DNA from: Acetobacter malorum
GTDB lineage: Bacteria > Pseudomonadota > Alphaproteobacteria > Acetobacterales > Acetobacteraceae
Length of the DNA stretch: 64,000 nt
Direction: 5' to 3'
Assembly (NCBI RefSeq): GCF_001580615.1
Contig: NZ_LHZC01000052.1
Span: 62,001-126,000, forward strand
The notes below the pieces were generated by a model. The model was not told where the DNA came from. It saw only the letters and a program-made list of their open reading frames with translations, and ran no database searches. The translations under genes and the position numbers were made by a program. Of the stretch, positions 1 through 8,359 are shown in pieces (position 1 is the stretch's first letter; every line of letters begins with the position of its first letter).

Positions 1-183
1 CCAGAGGAAGTTGCCGACACGTTGCGCAAAGCCCTTCAGTTTGTAGATGCGGATAAGCTTTATCCCTGCACCAACTGCGGCATGGCCCCTTTGCCTCGCT
101 CCGTCGCCAGAGGCAAACTCAATGCTCTAACGGCAGGCGCGGATATCGTGCGCAGAGAACTGGCCGCCCAGACAACCGCCTGA
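1..183 (+). CDS. MetE-like cobalamin-independent methionine synthase, C-terminal end (partial)
   Basis: The window opens inside a gene; the last 60 codons and the TGA at 181-183 are present. The tail reads LYPCTNCGMAPLPR followed by a KLNALTAGADIVRREL-type helix. This matches the C-terminal zinc-ligand region (Cys in the TNCGM motif) of core-MetE/UROD-superfamily methionine synthases, which move a methyl group from methyltetrahydrofolate to homocysteine. The neighbouring downstream gene encodes a MetR-type regulator, which fits a methionine role. Most of the protein lies outside the window, so substrate class cannot be checked. A related methyltransferase of the same fold is the main alternative. 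Confidence 0.7.
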   Translation, partial: PEEVADTLRKALQFVDADKLYPCTNCGMAPLPRSVARGKLNALTAGADIVRRELAAQTTA

Positions 184-198
184 TTAAGGGGAGTCCGG

Positions 199-279
199 AT
201 GAAGATTGGCGGGTGCAGGGTACCTGCGCCCGTCAGTCAGTCAGTCAGTCAGTCAGTCAGTCAGTCAGTCAGTGCATGA
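199..279 (+). CDS. Possible 26-residue ORF containing the CAGT repeat
   Basis: An ATG at 199 follows AAGGGGAG (186-193) at good spacing and reads through the CAGT repeat as SVSQ repeats before a TGA at 277-279. Loss of one 4-nt unit would join this start to a reading frame that stays open to 451. It starts 15 nt after the metE-like stop. Nothing in the product is recognisable and it may not be expressed. Confidence 0.2.
   Translation: MKIGGCRVPAPVSQSVSQSVSQSVSA
232..273 (+). repeat. CAGT tetranucleotide repeat, 10.5 copies
   Basis: An uninterrupted run of the four-base unit GTCA/CAGT fills 42 bases. Pure tetranucleotide runs of this length are prone to slipped-strand copy-number change. It lies between the end of the MetE-like gene and metR, downstream of a ribosome-binding site and ATG at 199. 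Confidence 0.95.
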
Positions 280-492
280 GGGCTTTTCCGATTTTCATGA
301 CGTCACAATGTCTGTCACCTTGAAAAATCCTGAAACATCTCTAAAAAATCAAGATCCATTCAGAAACGGCCTTACCATGTGGCGTAGGAGCAAGGCGAGA
401 ACATGGAAAGCCGAGATTATCAGTCGGAGGCGACAAAGAGCAATCCAATGAATTGTAAAAAGGCATCATGATAAGAGTTTATACAATTGAAC

Positions 493-510
493 TGAAATGA
501 TACGTTTTCA
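493..510. promoter_or_regulatory. Inverted repeat upstream of metR, possible LysR-type operator
   Basis: TGAAA-N8-TTTCA forms an imperfect dyad about 37 bp before the metR start. MetR sites in enterics are TGAA-N5-TTCA, so the spacing here is longer than that consensus. It may serve autoregulation, but only the dyad itself is seen. Confidence 0.3.
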
Positions 511-546
511 TGGCTATATAAATTTCATGCATTTTTGGGGTGAAGC

Positions 547-1446
547 GTGAGTGTTCTGGATCGCAGTAATCTGAGAATCATTCAGGAAGTCGCGCGCGAG
601 GGCTCCTTGACGGCAGCCGGGCTGCGCCTGAATCTGACGCAGTCAGCCCTCAGCCATGCTATCCGCAAGATTGAAAACCAGCTTGAGGTCAAAATCTGGC
701 GGCGGGAGGGGCGGTCTCTTGTGCTTACTCAGGCGGGTGAATGGCTGTTATCACTGGCGAACCGCCTGCTCCCTCAATTTGAACTGGCAGAAAGCCGACT
801 TCAGCAATTCGCTAATGGCGAGCGCGGCACACTCCGCATCGGTATGGAGTGCCATCCCTGCTACCAGTGGCTCCTGAAAGTGGTCTCTCCCTATCTGGAG
901 AGGTGGCCAAAGGTTGATGTGGATGTGCGGCAGAAATTCCAGTTTGGTGGTATCGGCGCGCTGTTCAGTAACGAAATTGATATTCTGGTCACCCCTGACC
1001 CGCTTTATAAACCGGGCCTGAAGTTCAGCCCGGTTTTTGACTATGAACTCGTTCTGGTTGTCGGCCCGGAACATCCGTTGCGGGATGCAAAATTCGTCTT
1101 ACCGGAACAGCTCGCAGGCGAAACATTGATTACCTACCCTGTCCCGCCCGAAAGGCTTGATATTTACACGCAATTTCTGCAACCCGCAGGCATCGGACCA
1201 CGACAGCAGAAGCAGATAGAAACTACAGATATCATGCTGGTGATGGTGGCACATGGAAGAGGCGTCGCAGCTCTCCCACGCTGGCTTGTGGAAGAATATG
1301 CCTCACGCTTTGAACTTTACCCCGTGAAACTGGGGAAAAAGGGCATTGCAAAAAAGATATTTCTTGGCCACCGTGAAACCGATGAAGAGATTCACTATCT
1401 GAGGGATTTTATCGAATTTGCCGCGTCACCTCATTTAGAGAGTTAG
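547..1446 (+). CDS. metR: MetR-like LysR-family transcriptional regulator
   Basis: A 299-residue LysR-type regulator. Residues 1-60 form the winged helix-turn-helix (LTQSALSHAIRKIE). The effector domain carries stretches very close to enterobacterial MetR: GMECHPCYQWL near residue 100, FDYELVLVVGPEHPL, and YPVPPERLD...FLQPAGI. MetR uses homocysteine as co-regulator and activates metE/metH, and a MetE-like gene ends just upstream, so the same role is likely here. The start is a GTG at 547 after GGGGTG. The family assignment is secure; the exact targets are inferred. Confidence 0.88.
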   Translation: MSVLDRSNLRIIQEVAREGSLTAAGLRLNLTQSALSHAIRKIENQLEVKIWRREGRSLVLTQAGEWLLSLANRLLPQFELAESRLQQFANGERGTLRIGMECHPCYQWLLKVVSPYLERWPKVDVDVRQKFQFGGIGALFSNEIDILVTPDPLYKPGLKFSPVFDYELVLVVGPEHPLRDAKFVLPEQLAGETLITYPVPPERLDIYTQFLQPAGIGPRQQKQIETTDIMLVMVAHGRGVAALPRWLVEEYASRFELYPVKLGKKGIAKKIFLGHRETDEEIHYLRDFIEFAASPHLES

Positions 1447-2257
1447 CGATTATTCCTGAATTTTTCTCTCAATGTTTCTTTTTACACCGCCGTGTTTATT
1501 TTTTTCGATATCACACATGCCATTTACCCGACCAACGGGACAATTCTAGCTATAAAGCCGTCTAAAGCCTGATGCCTTCTAAAAGAACTCCCGGTCTTTT
1601 AACGCTTAAATAAACCAAGCCCATGCAGATTTGCGATACTTTTGAAACAAACCAGCGCGCTCGTTTACGAGGCGCAAGCCGTCAAATCCGGATTCATGGG
1701 TTTTGATATTTCCTCCGCGTGCATTCATGCGCGATATTGATTGCAAAACTGCAAACCGTAATTACTACAATCCGTACGAACATACGTGCGTGCATAGGCG
1801 AGTGCACTGCTGTCAGGTATGGAAATGGAAACTACCACTTCCGATTCCTATTTGCCGCATCGCAATACCCGTTCCACGCAGGCTCAAAAGATGTCCGCAT
1901 TTCGAAAATGGGCTCATTTTTACCAATGCAAAAACGGTGGCAACCCAAGAAGCATATCGGCCTCGCCAAGCTTTTTGGTCGAGGTATTTCCAACATTAAA
2001 CACACTCTCATGCCGAGTGGGCGCGCCGTGCATCCAGGCCGAAGCTCTGGTTAAGCTGCATAGCTATTCTTTGGTAGCTTAGCCTGATCTCCTCATCACG
2101 AAGGGATATCTGGACGACGAAGCCAAGCCCTCTCTGGGCGACTTCACCCGCCACGGTCATGAAGGTAAGATCAGGCTTACAGAAACAACAGTTCAGGAGT
2201 CCCGAGCCATGTAGGTACGCTCGGAAATCAATCCGTGCGTCATGGAGGACTTTCCCC
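1447..2257. other. Gene-poor stretch with possible decayed coding remnants
   Basis: About 0.8 kb without a convincing gene. The first 150 bases after metR are AT-rich. Short open stretches appear in several frames; the best runs from the TAG near 2079 to a TAG at about 2212 on the plus strand and reads like real protein (LDDEAKPSLGDFTRHG) but has no plausible start. The mixture of frames and lack of start sites suggests decayed genes or transferred DNA. No transposase or terminal repeats were found. Confidence 0.45.
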
Positions 2258-2515
2258 ATGTCTCGCACCTACCATCACAGCCGGAAATTCGGCAAAGACC
2301 ATCGATGGGCTGCAAATCGGCCTGACCGTTCGGGCTATGCCGGCAATCGTCACGCCTCTGAAGCACCGAACTGGCACAGCCATATGTTTGACATTTGCCC
2401 AGCACGCCACAAGGACAAGCGCGTCGCGCGACAGATTGTGCAAGGGTTACTGGATCCTGAAGAAGCAATCTTCCCCTTCACAGGCACACGTCGCCCACAC
2501 GTTTATTACTGGTGA
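2258..2515 (+). CDS. Small basic hypothetical protein
   Basis: 85 residues, starting at an ATG 8 nt after a clean GGAGGA (2244-2249). The product is rich in Arg, His, Trp and Tyr (for example HHSRKFGKDHRWAANRPD and a C-terminal RRPHVYYW) and strongly charged, which suggests nucleic-acid or ribosome contact. I do not recognise a named family. A GC-rich hairpin begins 8 nt after the stop. The gene stands alone between decayed DNA and tRNA-Ser. The good ribosome site and biased composition make it more likely real than chance. Confidence 0.6.
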   Translation: MSRTYHHSRKFGKDHRWAANRPDRSGYAGNRHASEAPNWHSHMFDICPARHKDKRVARQIVQGLLDPEEAIFPFTGTRRPHVYYW

Positions 2516-2522
2516 GCTGATT

Positions 2523-2555
2523 GCGGAGGTGGCTGTATCCAGGAGCCACCTCCGC
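2523..2555 (+). terminator. Hairpin after the small basic protein gene
   Basis: A perfect 12-bp stem (GCGGAGGTGGCT with its complement, 9-nt loop) starts 8 nt after the stop codon. It is followed by a pyrimidine-rich stretch, not a pure T run, so termination efficiency is uncertain. Confidence 0.6.
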
Positions 2556-2776
2556 CCACCACCCTTCTTTTCAGTCTTGAACTGGCCCAATTTATCGTGC
2601 TGCGGCTTACCCACGGTGGTTCAGGCTTACAGACTGAAAAAGCCAAAGAACCCCTCTCAAGGAAGCCCCTTTTATGTTTATCCAAACAACACGGGCACTA
2701 CGTCTGAAAGGAAACAAAAGAAATAAGAGTTTCTTGAAAACTCATAACTCATTGTTTTAGTTTATTTTTTGGAAAT

Positions 2777-2868
2777 TGGCGGAGGGGATGGGATTCGAAC
2801 CCACGATACAGTTTAACCCGTATAACGATTTAGCAAACCGTCGCCTTCAGCCTCTCGGCCACCCCTCC
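2777..2868 (-). tRNA. tRNA-Ser (anticodon GCU)
   Basis: On the minus strand a class II tRNA with acceptor stem GGAGGGG/CCCCUCC, discriminator G and encoded CCA (2777-2779). The anticodon loop reads UUGCUAA, giving GCU, which decodes AGC/AGU. A long variable arm and the T-loop GTTCGAATC are present. It lies between the gatB terminator and the small basic protein gene. Confidence 0.95.
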
Positions 2869-2908
2869 GCAAGAAGAGTATGAAGTTTACACGACGTTTG
2901 CAGGGATG

Positions 2909-2949
2909 CTTTTAGGGGGTTCTGAGCGTTCCGTCAAACCCCCTAAAAG
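2909..2949 (-). terminator. Terminator hairpin downstream of gatB
   Basis: A perfect 13-bp inverted repeat (CTTTTAGGGGGTT and its complement, 15-nt loop) about 60 bp after the gatB stop. The stem ends in AAAA/TTTT so it can act in either direction, and it separates the gatCAB operon from tRNA-Ser. Confidence 0.8.
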
Positions 2950-3007
2950 ACTTATTTGCAGGTTATTTTAACGCTCTGCAAAAATTTATGTGCCAGACCG
3001 GGGTGGC

Positions 3008-4462
3008 TTAGGCGTCCAGTTTGGACTTCAGCGCCCCGTTCACCAGAGCGGGGTTTGCTTTGCCCTTGGTTTCCTTCATCACCTGCCCCACAAAGAATCC
3101 GAACAGCTTGTCCTTACCGGAGCGATATTCGGCCACTTTGTCTGCATGTTTGGTCATGACAGACTCGATAGCGGCATCAATCACGCCCGTATCGGTCACC
3201 TGACGCAGGCCCTTTTTCTCCACAATGGCTTCCGGACCTTCACCCGTTTCCACCATGTCTTCAAACACCTCTTTGGCGATCTTGCCGTTGATGGTGCCAT
3301 CCGCAATCAGGTCCAGCATCTGGCCCAGCGCTTCCGCGTTGACAGGGCTGGTTTCAATGGTCTTGCCGGTGCGGTTCAGGGCGGCGAACAGGTCACCCGT
3401 CACCCAGGAAACCGCCAGCTTGCCATCACGCCCTTTGGCCACAGTTTCATAGAAATCCGCAACAGCCTGCTCGGCGACCAGAACCCCGGCATCATAGAAC
3501 GGGATGCCGTATTCGGACTGGAAGCGGGCACGTTTGGCGTCCGGCAGTTCCGGCAGAGCAGCCTTCAGCGCATCCACCCACTCCTGCTCAATCACCAGCG
3601 GCAGCAGATCCGGGTCGGGGAAGTAGCGGTAATCATGCGCATCTTCCTTGGAGCGCATGGTGCGGGTTTCACCACGAGCGGCGTCAAACAGACGCGTTTC
3701 CTGATCAACCTCGCCCCCGTTTTCCCAGATTTCAACCTGACGGGCCGCTTCAACCTCAATCGCCTGCATAACGAAGCGGATGGAGTTGACGTTCTTGATC
3801 TCGCAGCGCGTGCGGAACGGCTCACCAGCTTTGCGGACGGAGACGTTCACGTCCGCGCGCATGGAGCCTTCTTCCATGTTACCGTCACAGGTGCCCAGAT
3901 AGCGCAGGATCTGGCGCAATTTGCGCAGGTAAGCCCCGGCTTCTTCCGGCTCACGGATGTCGGGCTCACTGACAATTTCCATCAGCGCCACGCCGGCCCG
4001 GTTCAGGTCCACCATGGATTTGGTGGGGTCCTGATCATGGATCAGCTTACCGGCATCCTGCTCCATATGCAGGCGCGTAATGCCGATTTTCCGGGTTTCC
4101 CCGTTGGCCAGCTCAATCTCAATCGTGCCTTCACCCACAATCGGGTGGGCAAACTGGCTGATCTGGTAGCCCTGCGGGAGATCCGCATAGAAATAGTTTT
4201 TCCGGTCAAACCGGCTTTCCAGATTGATGCGGGCATTCAGCCCCAGCCCGGTCCGCACGGCCTGCGCCACGCATTCCTTGTTGATCACCGGCAGCATGCC
4301 GGGGAATGCGGCGTCAACCAGACTGACCTGAGAGTTCGGCTCAGCCCCAAATGTGGTGGATGCCCCGGAGAACAGCTTGGAGTTGCTGACAACCTGGGCG
4401 TGGACTTCCAGCCCCACCACAATTTCCCAACTGCCGGTTTTGCCTTCAATCACGTAGCTCAT
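3008..4462 (-). CDS. gatB: Aspartyl/glutamyl-tRNA amidotransferase subunit B
   Basis: 484 residues, normal for the family. GatB binds misacylated Glu-tRNA(Gln) or Asp-tRNA(Asn) and activates the side chain with ATP so that ammonia from GatA can amidate it. The N terminus has [12 protein letters not shown], followed by FPGMLPVIN and [16 protein letters not shown], all GatB signatures. The C-terminal half holds the helical tail domain that contacts tRNA. The start overlaps the gatA stop by four bases (ATGA), so the two are translationally coupled in the gatC-gatA-gatB operon. It is last in the operon and is followed by a hairpin. Confidence 0.97.
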   Translation of the reverse strand: MSYVIEGKTGSWEIVVGLEVHAQVVSNSKLFSGASTTFGAEPNSQVSLVDAAFPGMLPVINKECVAQAVRTGLGLNARINLESRFDRKNYFYADLPQGYQISQFAHPIVGEGTIEIELANGETRKIGITRLHMEQDAGKLIHDQDPTKSMVDLNRAGVALMEIVSEPDIREPEEAGAYLRKLRQILRYLGTCDGNMEEGSMRADVNVSVRKAGEPFRTRCEIKNVNSIRFVMQAIEVEAARQVEIWENGGEVDQETRLFDAARGETRTMRSKEDAHDYRYFPDPDLLPLVIEQEWVDALKAALPELPDAKRARFQSEYGIPFYDAGVLVAEQAVADFYETVAKGRDGKLAVSWVTGDLFAALNRTGKTIETSPVNAEALGQMLDLIADGTINGKIAKEVFEDMVETGEGPEAIVEKKGLRQVTDTGVIDAAIESVMTKHADKVAEYRSGKDKLFGFFVGQVMKETKGKANPALVNGALKSKLDA

Positions 4463-5943
4463 ACGCCTGCCTCCGCATGCAGGGTGGGCTTGTGGGCAAA
4501 GCCCGCAGCCGCTTCCAGCGCGCCGCCAACGGACAGCACGGTTTCTTCATCAAAATGTCGGCCAATAATCTGCAACCCAAGCGGCAGACCTTTAGAATCC
4601 AGTCCAACCGGCACGGACAGAGCCGGAACCCCGGCCATGCTGGCAGGCACGGTGAAGATGTCATTCAGATACATCTGCACCGGGTCATCCATGTTCTCAC
4701 CATGCGCAAAGGCGGCACTCGGTGCGGTGGGGGTCAGCAGCACATCGACCTGCTCAAATGCCTGCACAAAATCACGCTTGATGAGCGTGCGGACTTTCTG
4801 GGCTTTCAGATAATACGCATCGTAATACCCGGCGGACAGCACATAGGTGCCCATCAGGATACGGTTACGCACTTCCGGGCCGAAGCCTTCTGCGCGGGTG
4901 CGTTCATAAATGCCGTCCAGTGAGGCAGCGTCCTTACGCTCACCGAAGCGAATGCCATCATACCGCGCGAGGTTGGAAGAGCATTCTGCCGGGGCGATAA
5001 TATAGTAGGTGGCCAGACCATACTTGGTGTGCGGCAGAGAGACATCGACCACTTCACACCCGGCTTCACGCAGCCAGGCAATGCCCTGCTCCCACATTTT
5101 GGCAATTTCTTCCGGCATGCCGGGAGCGCGATATTCTGCAGGAATACCGACCCGCAGCCCCTTCACGCTCTTGCCAACAGCTTTGGAAAATTCTGGCACG
5201 GGGCGGTTGGAACTGGTGCTGTCTTTTTCATCAAAGCCAGCCATCGCTTCCAGCATCAGCCCGGCATCGGCCACGCTGCGCGTCATCGGGCCTGCCTGAT
5301 CCAGAGAACTTGCAAAGGCAATGGTGCCCCAGCGGCTGCAACGACCGTATGTCGGCTTCAGCCCGACAATTCCGCAGAATGCGGCAGGCTGGCGGATGGA
5401 GCCACCCGTATCCGTGCCGGTTGCAGCCAGAGCCAGACCAGCGGCCACAGCCGCAGCAGAACCACCGGAAGAACCACCGGGCACCAGTGCGGCATCATCA
5501 CCCTGACGTTTCCACGGGTTCAGCACAGAGCCGAACGCGGAGGTGATGTTGGCGGACCCCATGGCAAATTCATCGAGGTTGGTTTTACCCAGAAAGACCG
5601 AACCGGCATCCAGCAGGCGCGCCGTCACGCTGCTTTCATACGGCGGCACAAAGTTGGCCAGCATTTTGCTGGCAGCGGTGGTTTTCACACCCTTTGTGCA
5701 GAACAGATCCTTCACGCCAACCGGCAGACCGTCCATCAGCCGGGCTTCACCCTTGGTATAGCGGGCGTCCGCAGCATCGGCGGCGGCCAGCACATCCTGC
5801 TCGGGCAGAACCGTAATATAGGCGTTCAGCTGCTTATTCAGGCGGCCAATAGCGTCCAGATGCGCCTGAGCAAGCTCACGGGCAGAAAATTTACGGGCTT
5901 CAAGCCCAGCACGCGCTTCGGTGAGCGTCAGTCCGGTCAGCAT
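4459..5943 (-). CDS. gatA: Aspartyl/glutamyl-tRNA amidotransferase subunit A
   Basis: 494 residues; amidase-signature glutaminase of GatCAB that supplies ammonia for the transamidation of misacylated tRNA. The Ser-cisSer-Lys triad is visible: Lys78 in GVKDLF, cis-Ser158 in GGSSGGS, and nucleophile Ser182 in TGGSIRQP, 24 residues further on as expected. It overlaps gatC by one base upstream and gatB by four bases downstream, so the three subunits are made together. No unusual features. Confidence 0.97.
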   Translation of the reverse strand: MLTGLTLTEARAGLEARKFSARELAQAHLDAIGRLNKQLNAYITVLPEQDVLAAADAADARYTKGEARLMDGLPVGVKDLFCTKGVKTTAASKMLANFVPPYESSVTARLLDAGSVFLGKTNLDEFAMGSANITSAFGSVLNPWKRQGDDAALVPGGSSGGSAAAVAAGLALAATGTDTGGSIRQPAAFCGIVGLKPTYGRCSRWGTIAFASSLDQAGPMTRSVADAGLMLEAMAGFDEKDSTSSNRPVPEFSKAVGKSVKGLRVGIPAEYRAPGMPEEIAKMWEQGIAWLREAGCEVVDVSLPHTKYGLATYYIIAPAECSSNLARYDGIRFGERKDAASLDGIYERTRAEGFGPEVRNRILMGTYVLSAGYYDAYYLKAQKVRTLIKRDFVQAFEQVDVLLTPTAPSAAFAHGENMDDPVQMYLNDIFTVPASMAGVPALSVPVGLDSKGLPLGLQIIGRHFDEETVLSVGGALEAAAGFAHKPTLHAEAGV

Positions 5944-6230
5944 TATTCAACAACCTTGGGTACTGTATAGAAGGGGCCGGATTTTTCCGGCGCGCAGGAG
6001 AGGATGGCGTCCCGGCAATTGCCGTCCGTCACCACATCATCACGTTGGCGCAGGGCCTCTGTCTCGGTGCCGACCATGGGGGGCACGCCCTCAACATCCA
6101 CCTCAGAGAGCTGATCAACCCAGCCCAGGATGCCATCCAGCTTCTGGCGGACGGTTTCAAGCTCCGCATCTTCAAGGCCGATGCGGGCCAGTTTTGCAAT
6201 ACGTCGGGTGGTCGCGAGGTCGAGCGACAT
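5943..6230 (-). CDS. gatC: Aspartyl/glutamyl-tRNA amidotransferase subunit C
   Basis: 95 residues, the usual size of the small subunit that wraps the GatA-GatB interface. It begins [18 protein letters not shown] and ends with the typical [11 protein letters not shown] tail. First gene of the operon; its stop shares a base with the gatA start. It is divergent from ruvX, with 75 bp between the two starts. Confidence 0.95.
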   Translation of the reverse strand: MSLDLATTRRIAKLARIGLEDAELETVRQKLDGILGWVDQLSEVDVEGVPPMVGTETEALRQRDDVVTDGNCRDAILSCAPEKSGPFYTVPKVVE

Positions 6231-6305
6231 GAAAGCAGACTCTCTTCAGCTATGGAGGAAAAAAGCCCTAGCATAATCGGGCGCAAGGCAACATACCGTG
6301 CAGAC

Positions 6306-6773
6306 ATGGCTCTGTTCAACCTTACCGACCTCGCCGCCACTCTGGCCCGTGAAGCGCGCCTGCTGGGCATTGACCCCGGCCGCAAACAGGTGGGGCTGGC
6401 GATGTCCGATGTCTCCCGCATGGTGGCGACCCCGCTGGAGACCGTAAAACGCGGCAAGCTGGGAGCTATGGCGGAGCATATCCGTGCCCTTGCGGTAAAG
6501 CACGGCATTGGCGGGATGGTGGTGGGCATCCCCCTCTCACTGGACGGCTCCTTTGGCCCTGCCGCACAGGCCAGCAAGGACTGGGCTACCGCGCTATCTG
6601 AGCAGACCGGCCTGCCCGTCTGCCTGTGGGATGAGCGGCTCTCCTCCTCCGCCGTCAACCGGATGCTGATTCAGGAAGCCGACCTTTCCCGCAGCAAACG
6701 CAATGAGGTCGTGGACCAACTGGCCGCCGCCTATATTCTGCAAGCCGCTCTGGATTGCCTCCCACGCGATTGA
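6306..6773 (+). CDS. ruvX: Holliday junction resolvase-like / pre-16S rRNA nuclease YqgF
   Basis: 155 residues with an RNase H-like fold. LGIDPGRKQVGLAMSD (residues 20-35) carries the first catalytic Asp (Asp23); WDERLSS (Glu110) and VVDQLAAAYILQ (Asp137) supply the other acidic residues. In enterics YqgF/RuvX trims the 5' end of pre-16S rRNA. The start was put at ATG 6306 because the protein then begins a few residues before the conserved core; an in-frame ATG at 6252 would add 18 unconserved residues. Neither start has a strong ribosome site. It is divergent from gatC. Confidence 0.9.
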   Translation: MALFNLTDLAATLAREARLLGIDPGRKQVGLAMSDVSRMVATPLETVKRGKLGAMAEHIRALAVKHGIGGMVVGIPLSLDGSFGPAAQASKDWATALSEQTGLPVCLWDERLSSSAVNRMLIQEADLSRSKRNEVVDQLAAAYILQAALDCLPRD

Positions 6774-6917
6774 AACCTTCTGGCACTTCAACGCGTTATG
6801 GCCCGGGAACTGAACATGAGGTCACGCCATGCTCCGGGCACGGGCTGATCTCACATTTGCCATAAAGCGACGGCAAGACATTTGTAACGTAGCAAAAGAC
6901 GTATGGAGGCCATTTCA

Positions 6918-7565
6918 ATGACGTTTGCGACATTCCGGATCGCCCTGACCACAATGCTGGGGGCTGCAGCCTTCACGCTCAGCCTGCCCGCCGCTCACGC
7001 AGAAGAACAGGGCCCCGTGAATCGCGCGTGGAACAACACGCGTCAGGCCACAGATACGGCATGGGATAAGACCAAGAACGGGTCTGAAAAGGCCTGGGAC
7101 AAGACCAAAGAAGGCACGAACAACGCCTGGGATAAAACCAAGAACGGCACCGAAAAGACCTGGGATAAGACCAAAGACGGCACCGACCGCGCTTGGGATA
7201 AAACCAAAAACGGGTCTGAAAAGGCTTGGGACAAGACCAAAGAAGGCACCAACAACGCCTGGGATAAAACCAAGAACGGGACTGAAAAGACCTGGGATAA
7301 GACCAAAGACGGCACCGACCGCGCCTGGGATAAAACCAAAAACGGGTCTGAAAAGGCTTGGGACAAGACCAAAGACGGCACCAGCAACGCCTGGGATAAA
7401 ACCAAGAGCGGCACCGAAAAGGCCTGGGACAAGACCAAAGAGGGTACTTCTGACGCTGCCAAGTCCACCAAGAACTGGGGCAAGCGGACCGGCAAGGCCA
7501 TTGGTAACTGGGGTGACAAGGCTGGCAAAGATATCAGCAACACCTTCTCTGGCGACAGCAAATAA
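6918..7565 (+). CDS. Secreted 11-residue-repeat (LEA-like) protein
   Basis: 215 residues. The ATG at 6918 is set by GGAGG at 6905-6909, 8 nt upstream. Residues 1-28 are a signal peptide ending AHA. Residues 48-179 are twelve uninterrupted 11-residue repeats of the form AWDKTKxGxxx; the C-terminal 36 residues are Lys/Gly-rich (NWGKRTGKAIGNWGDKAG). The 11-residue period and Lys/Asp/Glu/Thr-rich, Cys-free make-up resemble group 3 late-embryogenesis-abundant proteins and YtxH-like stress proteins, which become amphipathic helices under drying or on membranes. A role in periplasmic or envelope stress tolerance is inference. Two hairpins follow the stop. Confidence 0.75.
   Translation: MTFATFRIALTTMLGAAAFTLSLPAAHAEEQGPVNRAWNNTRQATDTAWDKTKNGSEKAWDKTKEGTNNAWDKTKNGTEKTWDKTKDGTDRAWDKTKNGSEKAWDKTKEGTNNAWDKTKNGTEKTWDKTKDGTDRAWDKTKNGSEKAWDKTKDGTSNAWDKTKSGTEKAWDKTKEGTSDAAKSTKNWGKRTGKAIGNWGDKAGKDISNTFSGDSK
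7059..7454 (+). repeat. 33-bp tandem repeats in a 132-bp higher-order array
   Basis: Twelve 33-bp units encode the 11-residue repeats. They group into three 132-bp super-units (7059-7190, 7191-7322, 7323-7454). The unit order NGSEK, EGTNN, NGTEK, DGTDR is kept in the first two super-units and has diverged in the third, pointing to recent segmental duplication inside the gene. Confidence 0.9.
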
Positions 7566-7575
7566 AAACGCCTGA

Positions 7576-7639
7576 CGCAGGGGTTCCGGCCCCTGCGCAT
7601 CAAAAAAAAGCCCCGTCCTCTTTTAGAGGCGGGGCTTTT
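7576..7639. terminator. Double hairpin terminator, usable from both sides
   Basis: The first stem is CGCAGGGG...CCCCTGCG (7576-7597). The second is AAAAGCCCCG...CGGGGCTTTT (7606-7639) with an A run before it and a T run after it, so it can stop transcription from the LEA-like gene and from the convergent small gene at 7670-7783. Confidence 0.85.
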
Positions 7640-7669
7640 CCGTATGAGCTAAAACAAACTATCCGCAGC

Positions 7670-7783
7670 CTATGAACAGGCGCGACGAGCCCTGCGACGC
7701 TGCGCTAACCGCTCCCTGACTGACGCGCGCATTTTGCCAGCAATCGCTTTCAAACTAAGCCAGTATGCCCAAAATGCTGTCAT
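7670..7783 (-). CDS. 37-residue arginine-rich small protein
   Basis: On the minus strand an ATG follows AGGAGG at 7 nt spacing, one of the best ribosome sites in the region. The product MTAFWAYWLSLKAIAGKMRA then continues with an Arg-rich tail (RERLAQRRRARRACS). The first half is aromatic and hydrophobic, the second strongly basic, which suggests a membrane- or nucleic-acid-associated peptide. It is convergent with the LEA-like gene and shares its bidirectional terminator. I do not recognise a family. Support rests on the ribosome site and terminator placement. Confidence 0.55.
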   Translation of the reverse strand: MTAFWAYWLSLKAIAGKMRASVRERLAQRRRARRACS

Positions 7784-7966
7784 GATAGCCTCCTAATACT
7801 GTGATTGTTCAAAATAATGGATGATAATGTCTCCGGTATGACGGCTTATTCTCTAAATAGTCACAAATCATTGCCTCTATTATTTCATACAAACGTCACA
7901 TCCTGACCCATTAAAGGATGTTAGAACGCCGTCAGTTCCGCTCACAAACGGCCAAAGATACTTGCT

Positions 7967-8170
7967 ATGAAACGCTCACTGACACCTGCCGGCACAACGC
8001 CCACCAATGAAAAATGGCGCGAAGCCGTGCATGAAACACTCCGCAAAACCTTGCTCTATATCTGGGAACAACCGGACTATACGCCTCTCAAGGCGCGGAG
8101 GGATGCGCAAAATGGCAAAAAGCACGCTGGCTCCCCTGCACTTGCTCTGGCTCACCATACCGGACAATAA
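7967..8170 (+). CDS. Small hypothetical protein
   Basis: 67 residues starting at ATG 7967 with a weak ribosome site. The central part (NEKWREAVHETLRKTLLYIWEQPDYTPLKARRD) looks like an amphipathic helix and is plausible coding sequence, but the tail is low in information. It overlaps the next small ORF (8112-8258) in another frame, so one of the two may be spurious, or the pair may mark a frameshifted single gene. Confidence 0.35.
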   Translation: MKRSLTPAGTTPTNEKWREAVHETLRKTLLYIWEQPDYTPLKARRDAQNGKKHAGSPALALAHHTGQ

Positions 8171-8258
8171 CGCTCCGGAGGCATGGTGGTTTGAGCGAGA
8201 GGTTTCACGTGCATCGGAAACTCTTCCGCTCGATCTTCCGGGGAACGATTTTTTCTGA
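8112..8258 (+). CDS. Small hypothetical protein, possibly coupled to the preceding ORF
   Basis: 48 residues from an ATG 9 nt after GGAGGG (8097-8102). The product (LLWLTIPDNNAPEAWWFERE) contains several Trp and no recognisable domain. It starts inside the ORF at 7967-8170, so translational coupling is possible. The good ribosome site favours this reading over the overlapping one. Confidence 0.4.
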   Translation: MAKSTLAPLHLLWLTIPDNNAPEAWWFEREVSRASETLPLDLPGNDFF

Positions 8259-8359
8259 TCTGCGCACCTCTTCCCCTTATGGGAACGGAACACCTTTCCA
8301 AGCGTCTTTATGCGAACAGGCTTTTGCCTGAACGCATTCTGAGAGAGGAAAGTTTCCAG

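Noticed and set aside
1703..2082. Overlapping plus-strand frames of about 90-110 codons
   Set aside because: No ribosome sites, three overlapping frames and no recognisable protein features; treated as decayed DNA.
2990..4813. Long plus-strand open frame of about 600 codons
   Set aside because: It is the antisense of gatB/gatA; the minus-strand proteins carry all family motifs.
7043..7603. Leu/Ser/Val-rich minus-strand frame across the 33-bp repeats
   Set aside because: Mirror of the repeat array; the plus-strand frame has the signal peptide and ribosome site.
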